Origin: Pseudomonas prosekii | GTDB taxonomy: Bacteria; Pseudomonadota; Gammaproteobacteria; Pseudomonadales; Pseudomonadaceae | Assembly (NCBI RefSeq): GCF_900105155.1 | Contig: NZ_LT629762.1 | Coordinates: 5,217,501 to 5,281,500 of the forward strand | Direction: 5' to 3' | Length of the DNA: 64,000 nt | In this document: positions 20,015-28,391 of the stretch, piece after piece | Position numbering within the stretch: position 1 is the first letter of the stretch | How the letters are laid out: every line of letters starts with the position of its first letter | Notes under the pieces: model-generated | Told to the model about the DNA's origin: nothing | Seen by the model: the letters and a program-made list of their open reading frames with translations, nothing else | Database searches by the model: none | Made by a program: the position numbers and the translations under genes

Positions 20015-20869
20015 TTATGCTCGTTCGCCGAGATCCAAGCCAATCTGGCTGACTCGATCAACGCAGGCCGGATTCAGCCAGATGCATTCGGTTCGATTGG
20101 CGGTGCCGCGCCCGGCGCTAATGCGCGCCGATGTGCTGTAGCTGGCCCAGCCAGGTAGGAGCTCTGCATACAGTTCGCTCGGATATCCCGAAAGCACGAC
20201 CATTCCTTCTAGCTCGAGCAAAGTACCAAGCAATTCGCGGTGCGCTGCGTCGTCCATTTCATGCCTGTAGTACCGACCGCTCGACGCGCCTTTGTATCTG
20301 GTGTCATGCACGTAGGGTGGGTCGACGTAGTGCAACGTCTGCGGACCGTCATGAGCGGTGATGACCTCGATCGCCGGGCGGTTCTCGATCAGCACGCCGC
20401 TCAGGCGCTGGCCAACTTCGGCAAGTTGCTCCGGATACGTGGCCCACAGCGATTGCGCCGTGCCGTACTGCCGTTTGGTGTCTATGCGGAAACCGGTAAC
20501 CCCTTTCGTTGCACCGGCCGATCCGAAGCCCATCTGAGCGCGGATGATCGTCCGTCGCGCTCGCTCAATCGGCTCTGCGCTGGGCTCCCACGACAATTCG
20601 AACTCTTCGCGGGAATAGGGCGTGAAGACCAGGCGCTCGGTGAGTCCCGATCGCGTAACTGGATCCTGTAAAACGCGGAACAGGTTCACGATGTCGCCGT
20701 CCAGGTCGTTGTAGACCTCGGCGTAGGAACGAGGTTTTTGCATCAGAACGCCGGCGGCGCCGCCGAAGGATTCGACGTAGCAAGTGTGCGGCGGGAAGTG
20801 TTGCAACACCCACGGCGCAAGCCGAAACTTGGCACCGTGGTAGCGGATGACCGGTGCAGTAATGGTCAT
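20015..20869 (-). CDS. Dam-type DNA adenine methyltransferase
   Basis: This is a 284-residue D12-class N6-adenine methyltransferase. The first motif RYHGAKFRLAPWVLQHFP and the SAM-binding ESFGGAAGVLM are at the N-terminus. The catalytic DPPY is near residue 180 (HYVDPPYVHDTRY). No restriction partner is next to it, so it is likely an orphan enzyme that protects phage DNA or changes its regulation. The ATG at 20869 has a recognisable AAAACACT leader but only a weak ribosome-binding site. Confidence 0.92.
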   Translation of the reverse strand: MTITAPVIRYHGAKFRLAPWVLQHFPPHTCYVESFGGAAGVLMQKPRSYAEVYNDLDGDIVNLFRVLQDPVTRSGLTERLVFTPYSREEFELSWEPSAEPIERARRTIIRAQMGFGSAGATKGVTGFRIDTKRQYGTAQSLWATYPEQLAEVGQRLSGVLIENRPAIEVITAHDGPQTLHYVDPPYVHDTRYKGASSGRYYRHEMDDAAHRELLGTLLELEGMVVLSGYPSELYAELLPGWASYSTSARISAGRGTANRTECIWLNPACVDRVSQIGLDLGERA

Positions 20870-20931
20870 GAGTGTTTTCCAGGTGCGCGCCCGCCGTACA
20901 CCGGCAGGCTGTGATTAATGATTCGTATATG

Positions 20932-20966
20932 AGGCGTACTGACGCCTATTGCCCCGTATAAGGGGC
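20932..20966. repeat. Two adjacent hairpins in the gap before the methyltransferase
   Basis: AGGCGT-actg-ACGCCT at 20932-20947 and GCCCC-gtataa-GGGGC at 20951-20966 stand side by side. They lie upstream of the methyltransferase gene and downstream of the Cys-rich gene at 21003. They could form a processing site or weak terminator. Nothing else is visible between 20870 and 21002. Confidence 0.45.
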
Positions 20967-21002
20967 TTTCAGGCTTCGGCAGGCTGGTAGGTGGAAGAGG
21001 GG

Positions 21003-21152
21003 TCACTTGCGGCGTTGGAAGTCAGTGCAGCGGACGATCACGGTCTGGCCGTCGCGAGAAAGCGGCGGCATTGTGCTGAAGGGGAGGTGGCTGCAATTGC
21101 GGTGTGCGTGGGCGCAGGTGGAGCACATGCCGCCTTTCGGTTGGTGGGTCAT
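21003..21152 (-). CDS. Small Cys/His-rich phage protein
   Basis: This 49-residue protein starts MTHQPKGGMCSTCAHAHRN and has Cys and His spaced C-x2-C-x6-C, with two His between and one after. That suggests a bound metal. The start codon overlaps the stop of the 20-codon ORF upstream (TGATGA), so translation is probably coupled. The function is unknown. Confidence 0.6.
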   Translation of the reverse strand: MTHQPKGGMCSTCAHAHRNCSHLPFSTMPPLSRDGQTVIVRCTDFQRRK

Positions 21153-21214
21153 CACCGCGGCCCCGAATAGATGAGCCAGGCCATGTAGGCGAGGGCAGAG
21201 ACTGGGATGATCAT
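21152..21214 (-). CDS. 20-residue hydrophobic micro-protein
   Basis: The ORF encodes MIIPVSALAYMAWLIYSGPR. It is almost entirely hydrophobic and could be one membrane helix. Its ATG overlaps the stop of the upstream gene (ATGA) and its stop overlaps the next start, so it fills a 63-nt space with no gap. That exact fit is the main evidence that it is translated. Confidence 0.45.
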   Translation of the reverse strand: MIIPVSALAYMAWLIYSGPR

Positions 21215-21618
21215 GGCGTCACCTCGTCCCGCAGCTCCAAATCTTCGTGAGCGATCTTGAATTTCTCGATGTCCTTGACGCGGTAGAAGCTGCAATCGCA
21301 GTTCTTCCGGGCCCAGGCATCAAGCAAATCCTCCAGCTCGGCCTTTGCTTCAGCACTGACGTCCGGGAAGTCATCAGCCCATTCCCCGAGGTCGCTTGAA
21401 TGGGCGTTGTCGGCCATAGAGTCGATCACGGCGTCCGCGTCCACGAATTCGGCGGGGTCCCCGTAAACCATCAGGCCCCGCTGACATTCATCACCCACTT
21501 CCAGTTCGTCGTTCTGATCGAGGAACGAGCACCAGTCAGACACCCAGTCTTCGCCATTGGCGGAGTAGGCGTATTCAGGTTCGGCCGACGCGACGGGCAA
21601 AACAGTTTCTTCTGGCAT
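21211..21618 (-). CDS. Acidic phage protein of unknown function
   Basis: This is a 135-residue, strongly acidic protein (many Asp and Glu, for example DSMADNAHSSDLGEWADDFPD). It has no signal peptide or membrane helix. The acidity could point to a DNA-mimic or inhibitor role, but nothing proves this. It lies at the start of an overlapping chain of three small genes. Confidence 0.7.
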   Translation of the reverse strand: MPEETVLPVASAEPEYAYSANGEDWVSDWCSFLDQNDELEVGDECQRGLMVYGDPAEFVDADAVIDSMADNAHSSDLGEWADDFPDVSAEAKAELEDLLDAWARKNCDCSFYRVKDIEKFKIAHEDLELRDEVTP

Positions 21619-21699
21619 AGCGATTCCTTTGCCGCTATAGCGGCTGACTTTGAAGGGGGGGGTTACAGGTTTTGCGAGAGGAGTACGGATGTACTCCTT

Positions 21700-22161
21700 T
21701 CAGGATTGGGGCACTTCGGTGTGGCGGCGGAAGCCCATCGAGTAGATCAATTCGGCGCGCGCTTGCCCGATGCCATCGATACGCTTGAGCCAGGCTATCG
21801 ACTCTTCGCGGGATGCCAGCGCTATCGGCGCGGGCTGCTCGACGCCGAGCGCCAGATACGCAACCCACAGACCCTGCACATACTCATCGGCGTAACCGGT
21901 GCGATCATCGCCACGGGCCAGGGATCGGCCATCCAGAAAGCCGAACACGGGGTGATTGGTCGCCATTACCCACTTTTCAAAATATTCGCGCTTGCCTTCT
22001 GGGTTTCCGCGCGGCCGTAAGCCAGGCGTTCCGAATTGCTCGCAGATCGCCTCCCAGATATCGAACGCACCGCCACCACAGACCCTGGCCTTCTCGGCGA
22101 TCAGCTCGCCCAACTCATCGCTCAGCTCTCGCGGGAAGCTAATCGTTTGGTTGGTTGTCAT
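21700..22161 (-). CDS. Phage protein of unknown function
   Basis: This 153-residue protein begins MTTNQTISFPRELSDELGE, a possible ribbon-helix-helix-like start. Its C-terminal part (WLKRIDGIGQARAELIYSMGF) has the shape of a helix-hairpin-helix DNA-contact motif (GIG). It overlaps the upstream gene by four bases. The 81-nt gap to the next gene shows a G-run only. Confidence 0.7.
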   Translation of the reverse strand: MTTNQTISFPRELSDELGELIAEKARVCGGGAFDIWEAICEQFGTPGLRPRGNPEGKREYFEKWVMATNHPVFGFLDGRSLARGDDRTGYADEYVQGLWVAYLALGVEQPAPIALASREESIAWLKRIDGIGQARAELIYSMGFRRHTEVPQS

Positions 22162-22787
22162 ACAGCCTCCCTCGTTACCAGATCATGGGCATTCACAGCC
22201 GGCTTCGGCGTGAACGTCAGCGTGCCGTCGAGGATCGCTTCCTTGATGGCGTTGAACTCCCACGCGTAGTACTGCGATTCGACGTAGACCCGCATCCCAT
22301 CGCGGTAGTCGTGCTTCTTGCGCTTGATGAATGCTTCGGCGGCAGCGTGGGTGAAGTGGGCGTTGATGTATTCCCAGCGATCATCCCAGCCGGTCACGGA
22401 GTGTTCCGCCAGCTCACCGAGCACATACCACTGATCGTCTTCGCTGGCTTTCATGAACTGGCATTCAGACCAGGCCTGCATCTTTTTATTGAGCTGGCTT
22501 TTCTGGTAGCTGGACAGGCCATCCCAGTATTCCTTTACCGAGTACGCCACTGACTCGCCGCTGTCCCAATACACCAGGCGCTTGTCGGTGTAGTCCATGT
22601 CCAGTCCGGCGACGATGCGGCGGGCTTCGACAATGAAGATGGCATCTGCGGTGCAATGATCGTGGACCCGCTTCCCCTTGCAGTCATGGCGCAGGCGCTG
22701 GACGAAGTCAGACCAAGTCGCAGCGTCGAGATGGTGACCGGTTGCTAAGCTCGGCACCGGCTCAGCGATTTTGTTTTCTGTGGGCAT
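22158..22787 (-). CDS. Phage protein of unknown function
   Basis: This is a 209-residue soluble protein. I chose the ATG at 22787 because TAGGA lies eight bases upstream; an in-frame ATG at 22808 has no ribosome-binding site. The sequence is rich in Trp, Tyr and Asp (TGWDDRWEYINAHFTHAA). I do not recognise a family. It is coupled to the next gene by ATGA. Confidence 0.7.
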   Translation of the reverse strand: MPTENKIAEPVPSLATGHHLDAATWSDFVQRLRHDCKGKRVHDHCTADAIFIVEARRIVAGLDMDYTDKRLVYWDSGESVAYSVKEYWDGLSSYQKSQLNKKMQAWSECQFMKASEDDQWYVLGELAEHSVTGWDDRWEYINAHFTHAAAEAFIKRKKHDYRDGMRVYVESQYYAWEFNAIKEAILDGTLTFTPKPAVNAHDLVTREAV

Positions 22788-22932
22788 GGGGCGTCCTATC
22801 CGGGTCATGCCCGGGCGGTGGAGTGGTTGAGTTGGAAAAAGCCCAAGAGGAACAGCGGGGCGGGCTCTGGCTAATTGGGCACGTATAGACTACGAAGCCA
22901 ATCCTGGCTCCGGGTCTGCCGAGGAAGCCCGA

Positions 22933-23016
22933 ATGAAATATCTGATAAAGCTGCTTGACCTGATTGCCGCCGGTGTTCGATTGGTTGAAGCAATCATCAG
23001 TACGGGCTGGGTGTGA
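22933..23016 (+). CDS. Possible 27-residue hydrophobic peptide, plus strand
   Basis: The ORF encodes MKYLIKLLDLIAAGVRLVEA and seven more residues. AGGA lies seven bases upstream of the ATG. The peptide could form an amphipathic or membrane helix. It runs against all neighbours and overlaps the 3' end of the Dcm-type gene by 20 bases. It could be a chance ORF. Confidence 0.3.
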   Translation: MKYLIKLLDLIAAGVRLVEAIISTGWV

Positions 23017-24304
23017 TCTGGCGAACGATCCGCTGGCCGATCCAGCGAACGACGGTGACAGCCTTGCTGTTGCCGATCGCCTTGTAGCGGGGGCCGTCCG
23101 GGCATTCGCTGGCTGGCTTGCCGCGCCAGGGGATCATGGTGTAGTCGTCGGCCATGCCCTGTAGGCGCTCGCACTCGACGGGAGTGAGGCGGCGCACTGC
23201 TGAGCCGCCTACCAACATGGAAATCTCCGTCGCTGGATTGCTGTTGTTACGCATGTTTCCGGAGCGAAGGGTTGGCGAAATATCAGCGACTAAAGGCGCG
23301 GCGCGCGACCTGTCGGCGCTAGTGGTGAGTGGCCTGGATACATCTGAGACGGAGAATGTTCCCTCCTTGTAATCGTCGGCCACGAAGCTCTGCATAAAGA
23401 AGGTCTCGCTTTCGATGTCGAGTCGGCTGTCTTTGGCGGTGAGCGTCGCTGATCTCTCGATCGATCCGCCCAGGCTATGCCCGCCGAATGCCGGGATGCC
23501 GCCGAACATATCAACCGCGGGTCCTTCATCACCTTCGCAGTTCGGGCAGCCGTATTGGCCTAGCGATTCAGCGAAGACGGATCCACATCCGCACTGGAGC
23601 GCAGGGCCGAAAGGAGCTGTTCCGGTAACGTCCTGCCCCTGGCCTCGGCGCGGCGCAGAATCCCTGCGCATGCCTTCTCGCTCAAAAAGTACCTCGGTGG
23701 GATCGAATCCGTCTCGAGCACTTGCGACAACGAACACACGGCGGCGTCGTTGGGCCAGGCCGAAATATTGGGCGTCCAAGATCCGCCATGCGATTGTTCT
23801 TTTGGGTCCATACACACAACCAGCGTCCTGCCATTTTTTCCCTGGAGGCTGCAGCTCGCAGTCTTCCCCAGCAAGCGCGCCAAGAAAGCATCCGAAGGCG
23901 TTGCCTTTGTCGCTGAGGACGCCGGGGACGTTTTCCCAGACGATGACGCAGGGCGGCTTTCGCTGGCCTGCTCGAACATAGTCAACTGCATCTGCGAGCT
24001 CCACGTATTTGATGGTGAGGGCGCCGCGCGGGTCGAGTAGACCTTGGCGCATGCCGGCGACGCTGAAGGCTTGGCAAGGTGTTCCGCCGACAAGAACATC
24101 GGGTGCAGGAATCTTGCCGGCCAGGACCAAGGCTCCGAGCTTTGTCATATCGCCGAAGTTCGGAGTGTTGGGGTAGTGGTGGGCCAGCACCGCGCTGGGG
24201 AACGCTTCGATCTCGGCGAACCAGGTAGCGCGCATGCCGAGAGGCTTCCAAGCTAGTGTTGCCGCCTCGATCCCTGAGCAGACCGAGCCGTAAGTGATTT
24301 CCAT
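22997..24304 (-). CDS. Dcm-type DNA cytosine-5 methyltransferase
   Basis: This is a 435-residue C5-cytosine methyltransferase. Motif I is GSVCSGIEAATLAWKPLG, motif IV GGTPCQAFSVAG holds the catalytic Cys77, motif VI is WENVPG at 123-128 and motif VIII QRRRR begins at 185. The target-recognition region carries a small C-x-C...C-x2-C zinc-like cluster (about residues 238-257). The C-terminal motifs end with YKAIGNSKAV. No endonuclease gene accompanies it, so it is most likely a phage orphan methylase against host restriction. Confidence 0.94.
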   Translation of the reverse strand: MEITYGSVCSGIEAATLAWKPLGMRATWFAEIEAFPSAVLAHHYPNTPNFGDMTKLGALVLAGKIPAPDVLVGGTPCQAFSVAGMRQGLLDPRGALTIKYVELADAVDYVRAGQRKPPCVIVWENVPGVLSDKGNAFGCFLGALAGEDCELQPPGKKWQDAGCVYGPKRTIAWRILDAQYFGLAQRRRRVFVVASARDGFDPTEVLFEREGMRRDSAPRRGQGQDVTGTAPFGPALQCGCGSVFAESLGQYGCPNCEGDEGPAVDMFGGIPAFGGHSLGGSIERSATLTAKDSRLDIESETFFMQSFVADDYKEGTFSVSDVSRPLTTSADRSRAAPLVADISPTLRSGNMRNNSNPATEISMLVGGSAVRRLTPVECERLQGMADDYTMIPWRGKPASECPDGPRYKAIGNSKAVTVVRWIGQRIVRQITPSPY

Positions 24305-24381
24305 GCGTGGTCCTCGCCGGCTGGCGTGAAGTGATTTTGTGGTTTATATGAATCTCGAATTCAAACTGGCAGGAGGCCAAC

Positions 24382-24552
24382 ATGAGATTGCAAAGCGATA
24401 TCGACGCTCTCGCGGCGATCGAGGAAGACGCTCAAAGGATGCTGAAGCGGTTGGGTATTCCCGACGACAAGCAGAAGCTGGAGGTCGTCATTTGCTTGCG
24501 GCAGATCATTGAGTTGGCGAGGTATATGAGCAGCGAGAACTCGGTGCGATAA
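24382..24552 (+). CDS. Small helical phage protein, plus strand
   Basis: This 56-residue protein starts MRLQSDIDALAAIEEDAQRM. The ribosome-binding site AGGAGGCC is very strong. The protein is charged and looks all-helical. It lies on the strand opposite to the operon around it, between the Dcm-type gene and the gene at 24592. The function is unknown. Confidence 0.6.
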   Translation: MRLQSDIDALAAIEEDAQRMLKRLGIPDDKQKLEVVICLRQIIELARYMSSENSVR

Positions 24553-24591
24553 CCGGCTCGTCGACTGGCGTGATTCATAAAGAAGAGGGGG

Positions 24592-24903
24592 TTATTCGTC
24601 GTGACAGATGCGCAACTCTTCGCGTCGGTAGGCGATCTCAAGCTTCGCGCGGCACGAATCGGAAATCGTGATTTTGTGTCGCGGCGGAGTGAGCAGCGGC
24701 AGCGCGCCACCCGGGCCAAGCCCATGCAGATGGTGAATCATCAGCGTGATCGCTTCGCCCTGTTCCTCGATGCCGCTCCAGGCCATCAGCTCAGCCAGTG
24801 CTTGGCGGGTTCCGGCCATGCAATGCAGTCTGATTTCTTCCTCGCCGCGAGTCTTTCGCCTCGCCGCAGTCTTTGCTGATCGATCTTTCTGCGCGGCTGC
24901 CAT
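24592..24903 (-). CDS. Phage protein of unknown function
   Basis: This is a 103-residue protein with a basic N-terminus (KDRSAKTAARRKTRGEE). A helical middle (ALAELMAWSGIEEQGEAITLMIHHLHGLG) resembles small regulators with a ribbon-helix-helix-like fold. No family is recognised with confidence. It is on the same strand as its upstream neighbours. Confidence 0.65.
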   Translation of the reverse strand: MAAAQKDRSAKTAARRKTRGEEEIRLHCMAGTRQALAELMAWSGIEEQGEAITLMIHHLHGLGPGGALPLLTPPRHKITISDSCRAKLEIAYRREELRICHDE

Positions 24904-24984
24904 GGCCTACCTCTTCAATGCCGCTGGCCGGGATTCCCAGCCAGGCTTGTCGTTTGCGTTGCTGGATGCGGACCATTCTGCGCA

Positions 24985-25341
24985 TCAGCCTGTCGCCGGG
25001 AAGTTGAGGTCGAATTGATTGATCAGCTTGCGGCAGAGCGTTTCGCTGATCTCCAGATGCTTGCTCGCCCCGTACCGAGACATGCCGGCCGCCTTGCATT
25101 CCATCAGCCGAACGGCCAAGGCCTCTTTCTCCGCCGAATTGATGATCCGGCCACGCTTTGATTTGGCCGGTGCGATCCGCCCGTAGCCGTAACGTGGCGG
25201 CGGCACATCTGGCGGAAGAAGACTGTCTTTACCGACGCCGCGCGGGATGTGCTGGATCGATCCGTTGGCCGCGAAGAACGCAGCCTTTGCGACATCAAGC
25301 TCACTTTGCCGCTCGGTGCTTTTTTCGATAGCCGGGTCCAT
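24985..25341 (-). CDS. Phage protein of unknown function
   Basis: This 118-residue basic protein has a C-terminal region (MSRYGASKHLEISETLCRKLINQF) that reads as a helix-turn-helix. It may bind DNA. It follows the gene at 25343 with a one-base gap, so the two are probably co-translated. The 81 bases behind it show no supported gene. Confidence 0.65.
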   Translation of the reverse strand: MDPAIEKSTERQSELDVAKAAFFAANGSIQHIPRGVGKDSLLPPDVPPPRYGYGRIAPAKSKRGRIINSAEKEALAVRLMECKAAGMSRYGASKHLEISETLCRKLINQFDLNFPATG

Positions 25342-25342
25342 G

Positions 25343-25684
25343 TCAGTCTCCTTTCGAGCGACTGTTGATGTTGATGTGGTGAATCTCGGCGAGCTCGCGC
25401 AGCACGGCCCGGGTGATTCCCAGCGCCGCGCAGATCTCAGCTTGGGACCGAGTGCCGGCCAGCGCTTTGACCTGAGCGATCATTGAGTCCCTCACTTGGC
25501 GGCGGGCATCCATTGTCTTGGCGGTGGGTGTCGAGAACTCGACGCCATGCTCGATGGCGATTCGGTTGAGAGAGCGGGTGGAGCGCCGCAGCGCCTTCGA
25601 CGCGGCGAAGATCCCAGCGTCAGTGAACTGATGCAGGGCTTGGGCAATGGCCGGCTCTTCGGCCTTGTGGGCGTCCCATCTCAT
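25343..25684 (-). CDS. Phage HTH-like protein of unknown function
   Basis: This is a 113-residue protein with a likely helix-turn-helix in GTRSQAEICAALGITRAVLR. It overlaps the YqaJ exonuclease gene upstream by four bases. Together with the gene at 24985 it forms a pair of similar small, probably DNA-binding proteins behind the recombination genes. Confidence 0.65.
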   Translation of the reverse strand: MRWDAHKAEEPAIAQALHQFTDAGIFAASKALRRSTRSLNRIAIEHGVEFSTPTAKTMDARRQVRDSMIAQVKALAGTRSQAEICAALGITRAVLRELAEIHHININSRSKGD

Positions 25685-26298
25685 GCTGCGATCCCCAGTA
25701 CTTTGTTCATGCGCTCATCAAGAATCTCGTAGAACGTTTTCACGCGTTCACCGAGCTTGCGGATCATCACTTCGTCCCGGTAGGCGCGCTTGATGAACAG
25801 CGGCATTCCAGGCCAGTAGCAAACAAAGTCGATCCACTCGCGCTCCGATACCCACAGGCCGCCCTGGCACTGCGCGACGTGTTCCTTTGGAATTTTGTCA
25901 GAGAGGATTACATCGACCTGAAATTTAGGGAGCTTGGTTTTGATTTCCGTCAGCCCCTTGTCGCCTACCAGCGAATCAGGCGAATAACCAATGCCGTGAT
26001 TGAGGATAATTGCCACCTGGGTGGTTTTTACTTCCTCGCGCTGCTCGTATAGGTTTCGGCCTACACCCTCCCACTCATGGCCGCGCTCAGTGTGTCGGTT
26101 TCCCTGGAAAGGGTCGGCAGCTTCGCCAGTGATGCGCTCACCGATCAGTGTGTTCATATATGTGAAGGCGCCCACGCCAAAGCCAGCCTCACCTTTGCCC
26201 TCTACCAGCAGGCAGTCCAGCTCCGAACAAGTTGCGATGCCTAGGCGTAGTGCCAGCCACTCTGGCGAACCCTGCTTAACTTCGGTGATGATTTGCAT
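25681..26298 (-). CDS. YqaJ-family viral exonuclease
   Basis: This is a 205-residue lambda-Exo-like nuclease that digests one strand of linear DNA for single-strand annealing. The N-terminus QGSPEWLALRLGIATCSEL is the family signature. The catalytic core is visible as SPDSLVGDKGLTEIKTKLP, containing the Asp and the E-x-K of the PD-(D/E)XK fold. QCQGGLWVS is the conserved Gln motif. It stands next to the ERF protein, forming the standard two-gene recombination pair. Confidence 0.92.
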   Translation of the reverse strand: MQIITEVKQGSPEWLALRLGIATCSELDCLLVEGKGEAGFGVGAFTYMNTLIGERITGEAADPFQGNRHTERGHEWEGVGRNLYEQREEVKTTQVAIILNHGIGYSPDSLVGDKGLTEIKTKLPKFQVDVILSDKIPKEHVAQCQGGLWVSEREWIDFVCYWPGMPLFIKRAYRDEVMIRKLGERVKTFYEILDERMNKVLGIAA

Positions 26299-26304
26299 GT
26301 TCGT

Positions 26305-27063
26305 TTACCCCGCCTGCTGCGCCGCTTTGGCCGCTCTTGAGATTGAGTTGTTCAGACCTGCCACGACGCCATCGAATGCGGGCTTAGCTATCTGTCCGGG
26401 GTCGCCATACATTTTCTCGAAGTTGGCGTGGACAGCCTCGCTGCATTTATCCAGCAGCGCCTGAATCTGTCGCGCCTGGGCAGGCGTGACCAGTTGTTCA
26501 GATGACTCGACATATCCGTCGTTGTCGTTGTCGTCTCCGCTGGTAATGTTCAGCAGGGCGCACATCACATACCGCTTTCCATACGTCGTGGTCGAACCAA
26601 CCGATTGAACAGCACTGCGCCCTGCGCCTGTATCAAGAGGCAGGATCATGGTCGTTTCTTCGCGGTGACCGGCTTTATGCATCAGGATGCCGGTGATGCT
26701 GACGCCATTGGCCTGGTTGACGATCTTGAATGACACACCAAAGCCAAACTTGGCCATGACCGGGCGCACTGCGTAGTTGATGTCGTCGAGGTCGGCGTAC
26801 ATCTTCTTCGTGTGCGTGTTCTCGGTGCGTTTCTCAACCGAAGGCATTTCGCACTGCATTTCAGCGAAAGCGGCGTTGAAGGCCTCGAGCGCGGTTTTGG
26901 CTTCCATCCGATCCTGAAGCTTGATCAGGCGTTCCAGCTTGTCCATGTCACAGCGAGGATCAAGGGCAAGCCGGCTAATGGTCGACAACATGCTGATTTC
27001 TTGCGCTGGATGGGCGGCCATTTGGCGATCGCGCTCCAGCGGCATGATGATTTCGGTGGACAT
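26305..27063 (-). CDS. ERF-family single-strand annealing protein
   Basis: This 252-residue protein pairs complementary single strands in phage recombination. The ERF core is clear: YADLDDINYAVRPVMAKFGF and the signature QSVGSTTTYGKRYVMCALLNI region. The C-terminus is helical and ends in AAKAAQQAG. It works with the exonuclease whose gene begins six bases downstream. Confidence 0.93.
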   Translation of the reverse strand: MSTEIIMPLERDRQMAAHPAQEISMLSTISRLALDPRCDMDKLERLIKLQDRMEAKTALEAFNAAFAEMQCEMPSVEKRTENTHTKKMYADLDDINYAVRPVMAKFGFGVSFKIVNQANGVSITGILMHKAGHREETTMILPLDTGAGRSAVQSVGSTTTYGKRYVMCALLNITSGDDNDNDGYVESSEQLVTPAQARQIQALLDKCSEAVHANFEKMYGDPGQIAKPAFDGVVAGLNNSISRAAKAAQQAG

Positions 27064-27073
27064 ACTGGCTACC

Positions 27074-28231
27074 TCAGTAGGAAATGGCGACGGCTGGAAT
27101 CTTGCGCTGTGCGATCAGCGTCACAGCCTGCTTGGCGCACGCCTCAGGCATGCCGCCGGCGATGAAGGCGTCAAGGGCGGCGCGATTGATTGCCTTCTTG
27201 TGCTCAAGGTCGTCTTCGCGGGCTTTTGCTTGGCGAAGGATTTCGTCTGCTGCGGCGTTGGCCCGCGCGACTTCGGCCAGTCGTGCCCGCTCAACTGCTT
27301 CAGTCTGGCGCCGCTCGGCGTCGATGCGCTCCTGCTCGGCACGTTGCTCGGCGGCGAGACGGTTGGATTCAGCCTGCTCGGCAGCCCGTTCCGCCTGTTC
27401 GGCTTGCAACTGCAACTGAAGGCGCTGACGTTCGGCGGCTGCCTCGGCGTCGCGAGCAGCTTGTTCGGTGGCGCGTTGCGCTGCCGCCGCCTGATCAATC
27501 AGTTCCTGTTCGCGGCGTGCGGCGGCGTCCCGCTCCGCTTGGGCGCGCTCTTCGGCTTCGCGGCTTGCCCGCTCTGCGGCAACTCGAGCGATTTCGGCGT
27601 CACGGTCACGCTGCGCCTGCGCTTCAGCCTCGGCGCGCAACCGGACCAGTTCAGCCTGTTCGGCTTCGTACTTGGTGCGCTCCGTGAGCAGGGTGCGCAG
27701 CTTCGCGAGGGATTGGTCTTTCGCTTCAGCGGCTTCTGGCAAAAACTCTTCCCAGTCTTTGTCGATTGCAACCAGTTCCAGATCGGCGATGACCTGGGCG
27801 ACGTGCGCAGCGGTTGGCGTTTCTTCGAAGCGCGCCATGTCCTTGATGCGCTGAATGCCGTCGTTGTGTTTGTCGACGCGGGCGTCTTCGGCCTTTTCCC
27901 AGTCCGTCAGCGGCTGGCGAGTCGCATCACGCAGCGCGTCCATCTTGGTGACGAACTCGCGCAACTCGGCTTCCACGACCTTCGGCATTTCCTTTAAACG
28001 CTTCAGGTAGTCGCGACCCGGCTTTTCAACTGCAGTCTTCGACTTGCTGACCTTTGCGGCCAGCGAGGCGATGCGCTCGCGGCCCTTGCGGGTGGTCAGG
28101 TCGGGAACCTCTGCGGTGACTTCGGCGGACACTGCGTCGAAGAACTGGCCAAGGCCGCCGGTGACGTAAATCGTTGGCGCGTTATCGGCGCTGATGTCGT
28201 CGATGGTCATGACTTGCTGTTGTGCGGACAT
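27074..28231 (-). CDS. Coiled-coil phage protein of the recombination cluster
   Basis: This is a 385-residue protein. Residues about 185-340 are an almost unbroken Ala/Glu/Arg/Gln-rich coiled coil (ERTKYEAEQAELVRLRAEAE and similar), comparable to TolA-like segments. The flanking parts are globular: the N-terminal AVSAEVTAEVPDLTTRKGRE and the C-terminal ALDAFIAGGMPEACAKQAV. Proteins with this layout often sit beside phage recombinases. The role is not known; host nuclease control is one idea. Confidence 0.75.
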   Translation of the reverse strand: MSAQQQVMTIDDISADNAPTIYVTGGLGQFFDAVSAEVTAEVPDLTTRKGRERIASLAAKVSKSKTAVEKPGRDYLKRLKEMPKVVEAELREFVTKMDALRDATRQPLTDWEKAEDARVDKHNDGIQRIKDMARFEETPTAAHVAQVIADLELVAIDKDWEEFLPEAAEAKDQSLAKLRTLLTERTKYEAEQAELVRLRAEAEAQAQRDRDAEIARVAAERASREAEERAQAERDAAARREQELIDQAAAAQRATEQAARDAEAAAERQRLQLQLQAEQAERAAEQAESNRLAAEQRAEQERIDAERRQTEAVERARLAEVARANAAADEILRQAKAREDDLEHKKAINRAALDAFIAGGMPEACAKQAVTLIAQRKIPAVAISY

Positions 28232-28274
28232 ACGAGATCCTTGCCGCGATGCGCGCAGCGTTTGAAGGTCTGGG

Positions 28275-28391
28275 TTATTGGGTAACGCGGTCAGCGAGTG
28301 CGCTGAGCACCATCACGAAGGTGGTGCCGAAAAGAACGATGTCCGAGCCTCGCCAGAGGTAGAGGCGTTTGGCGCGCTGGTAGGAGGTCAT
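28275..28391 (-). CDS. Small membrane protein, 38 residues
   Basis: The ORF encodes MTSYQRAKRLYLWRGSDIVL followed by a hydrophobic stretch FGTTFVMVLSAL. One membrane helix is likely. Its start overlaps the stop of the gene upstream by ATGA, and GGAGG lies inside that gene's last codons only on the complementary strand, so coupling is the best explanation for translation. Confidence 0.5.
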   Translation of the reverse strand: MTSYQRAKRLYLWRGSDIVLFGTTFVMVLSALADRVTQ

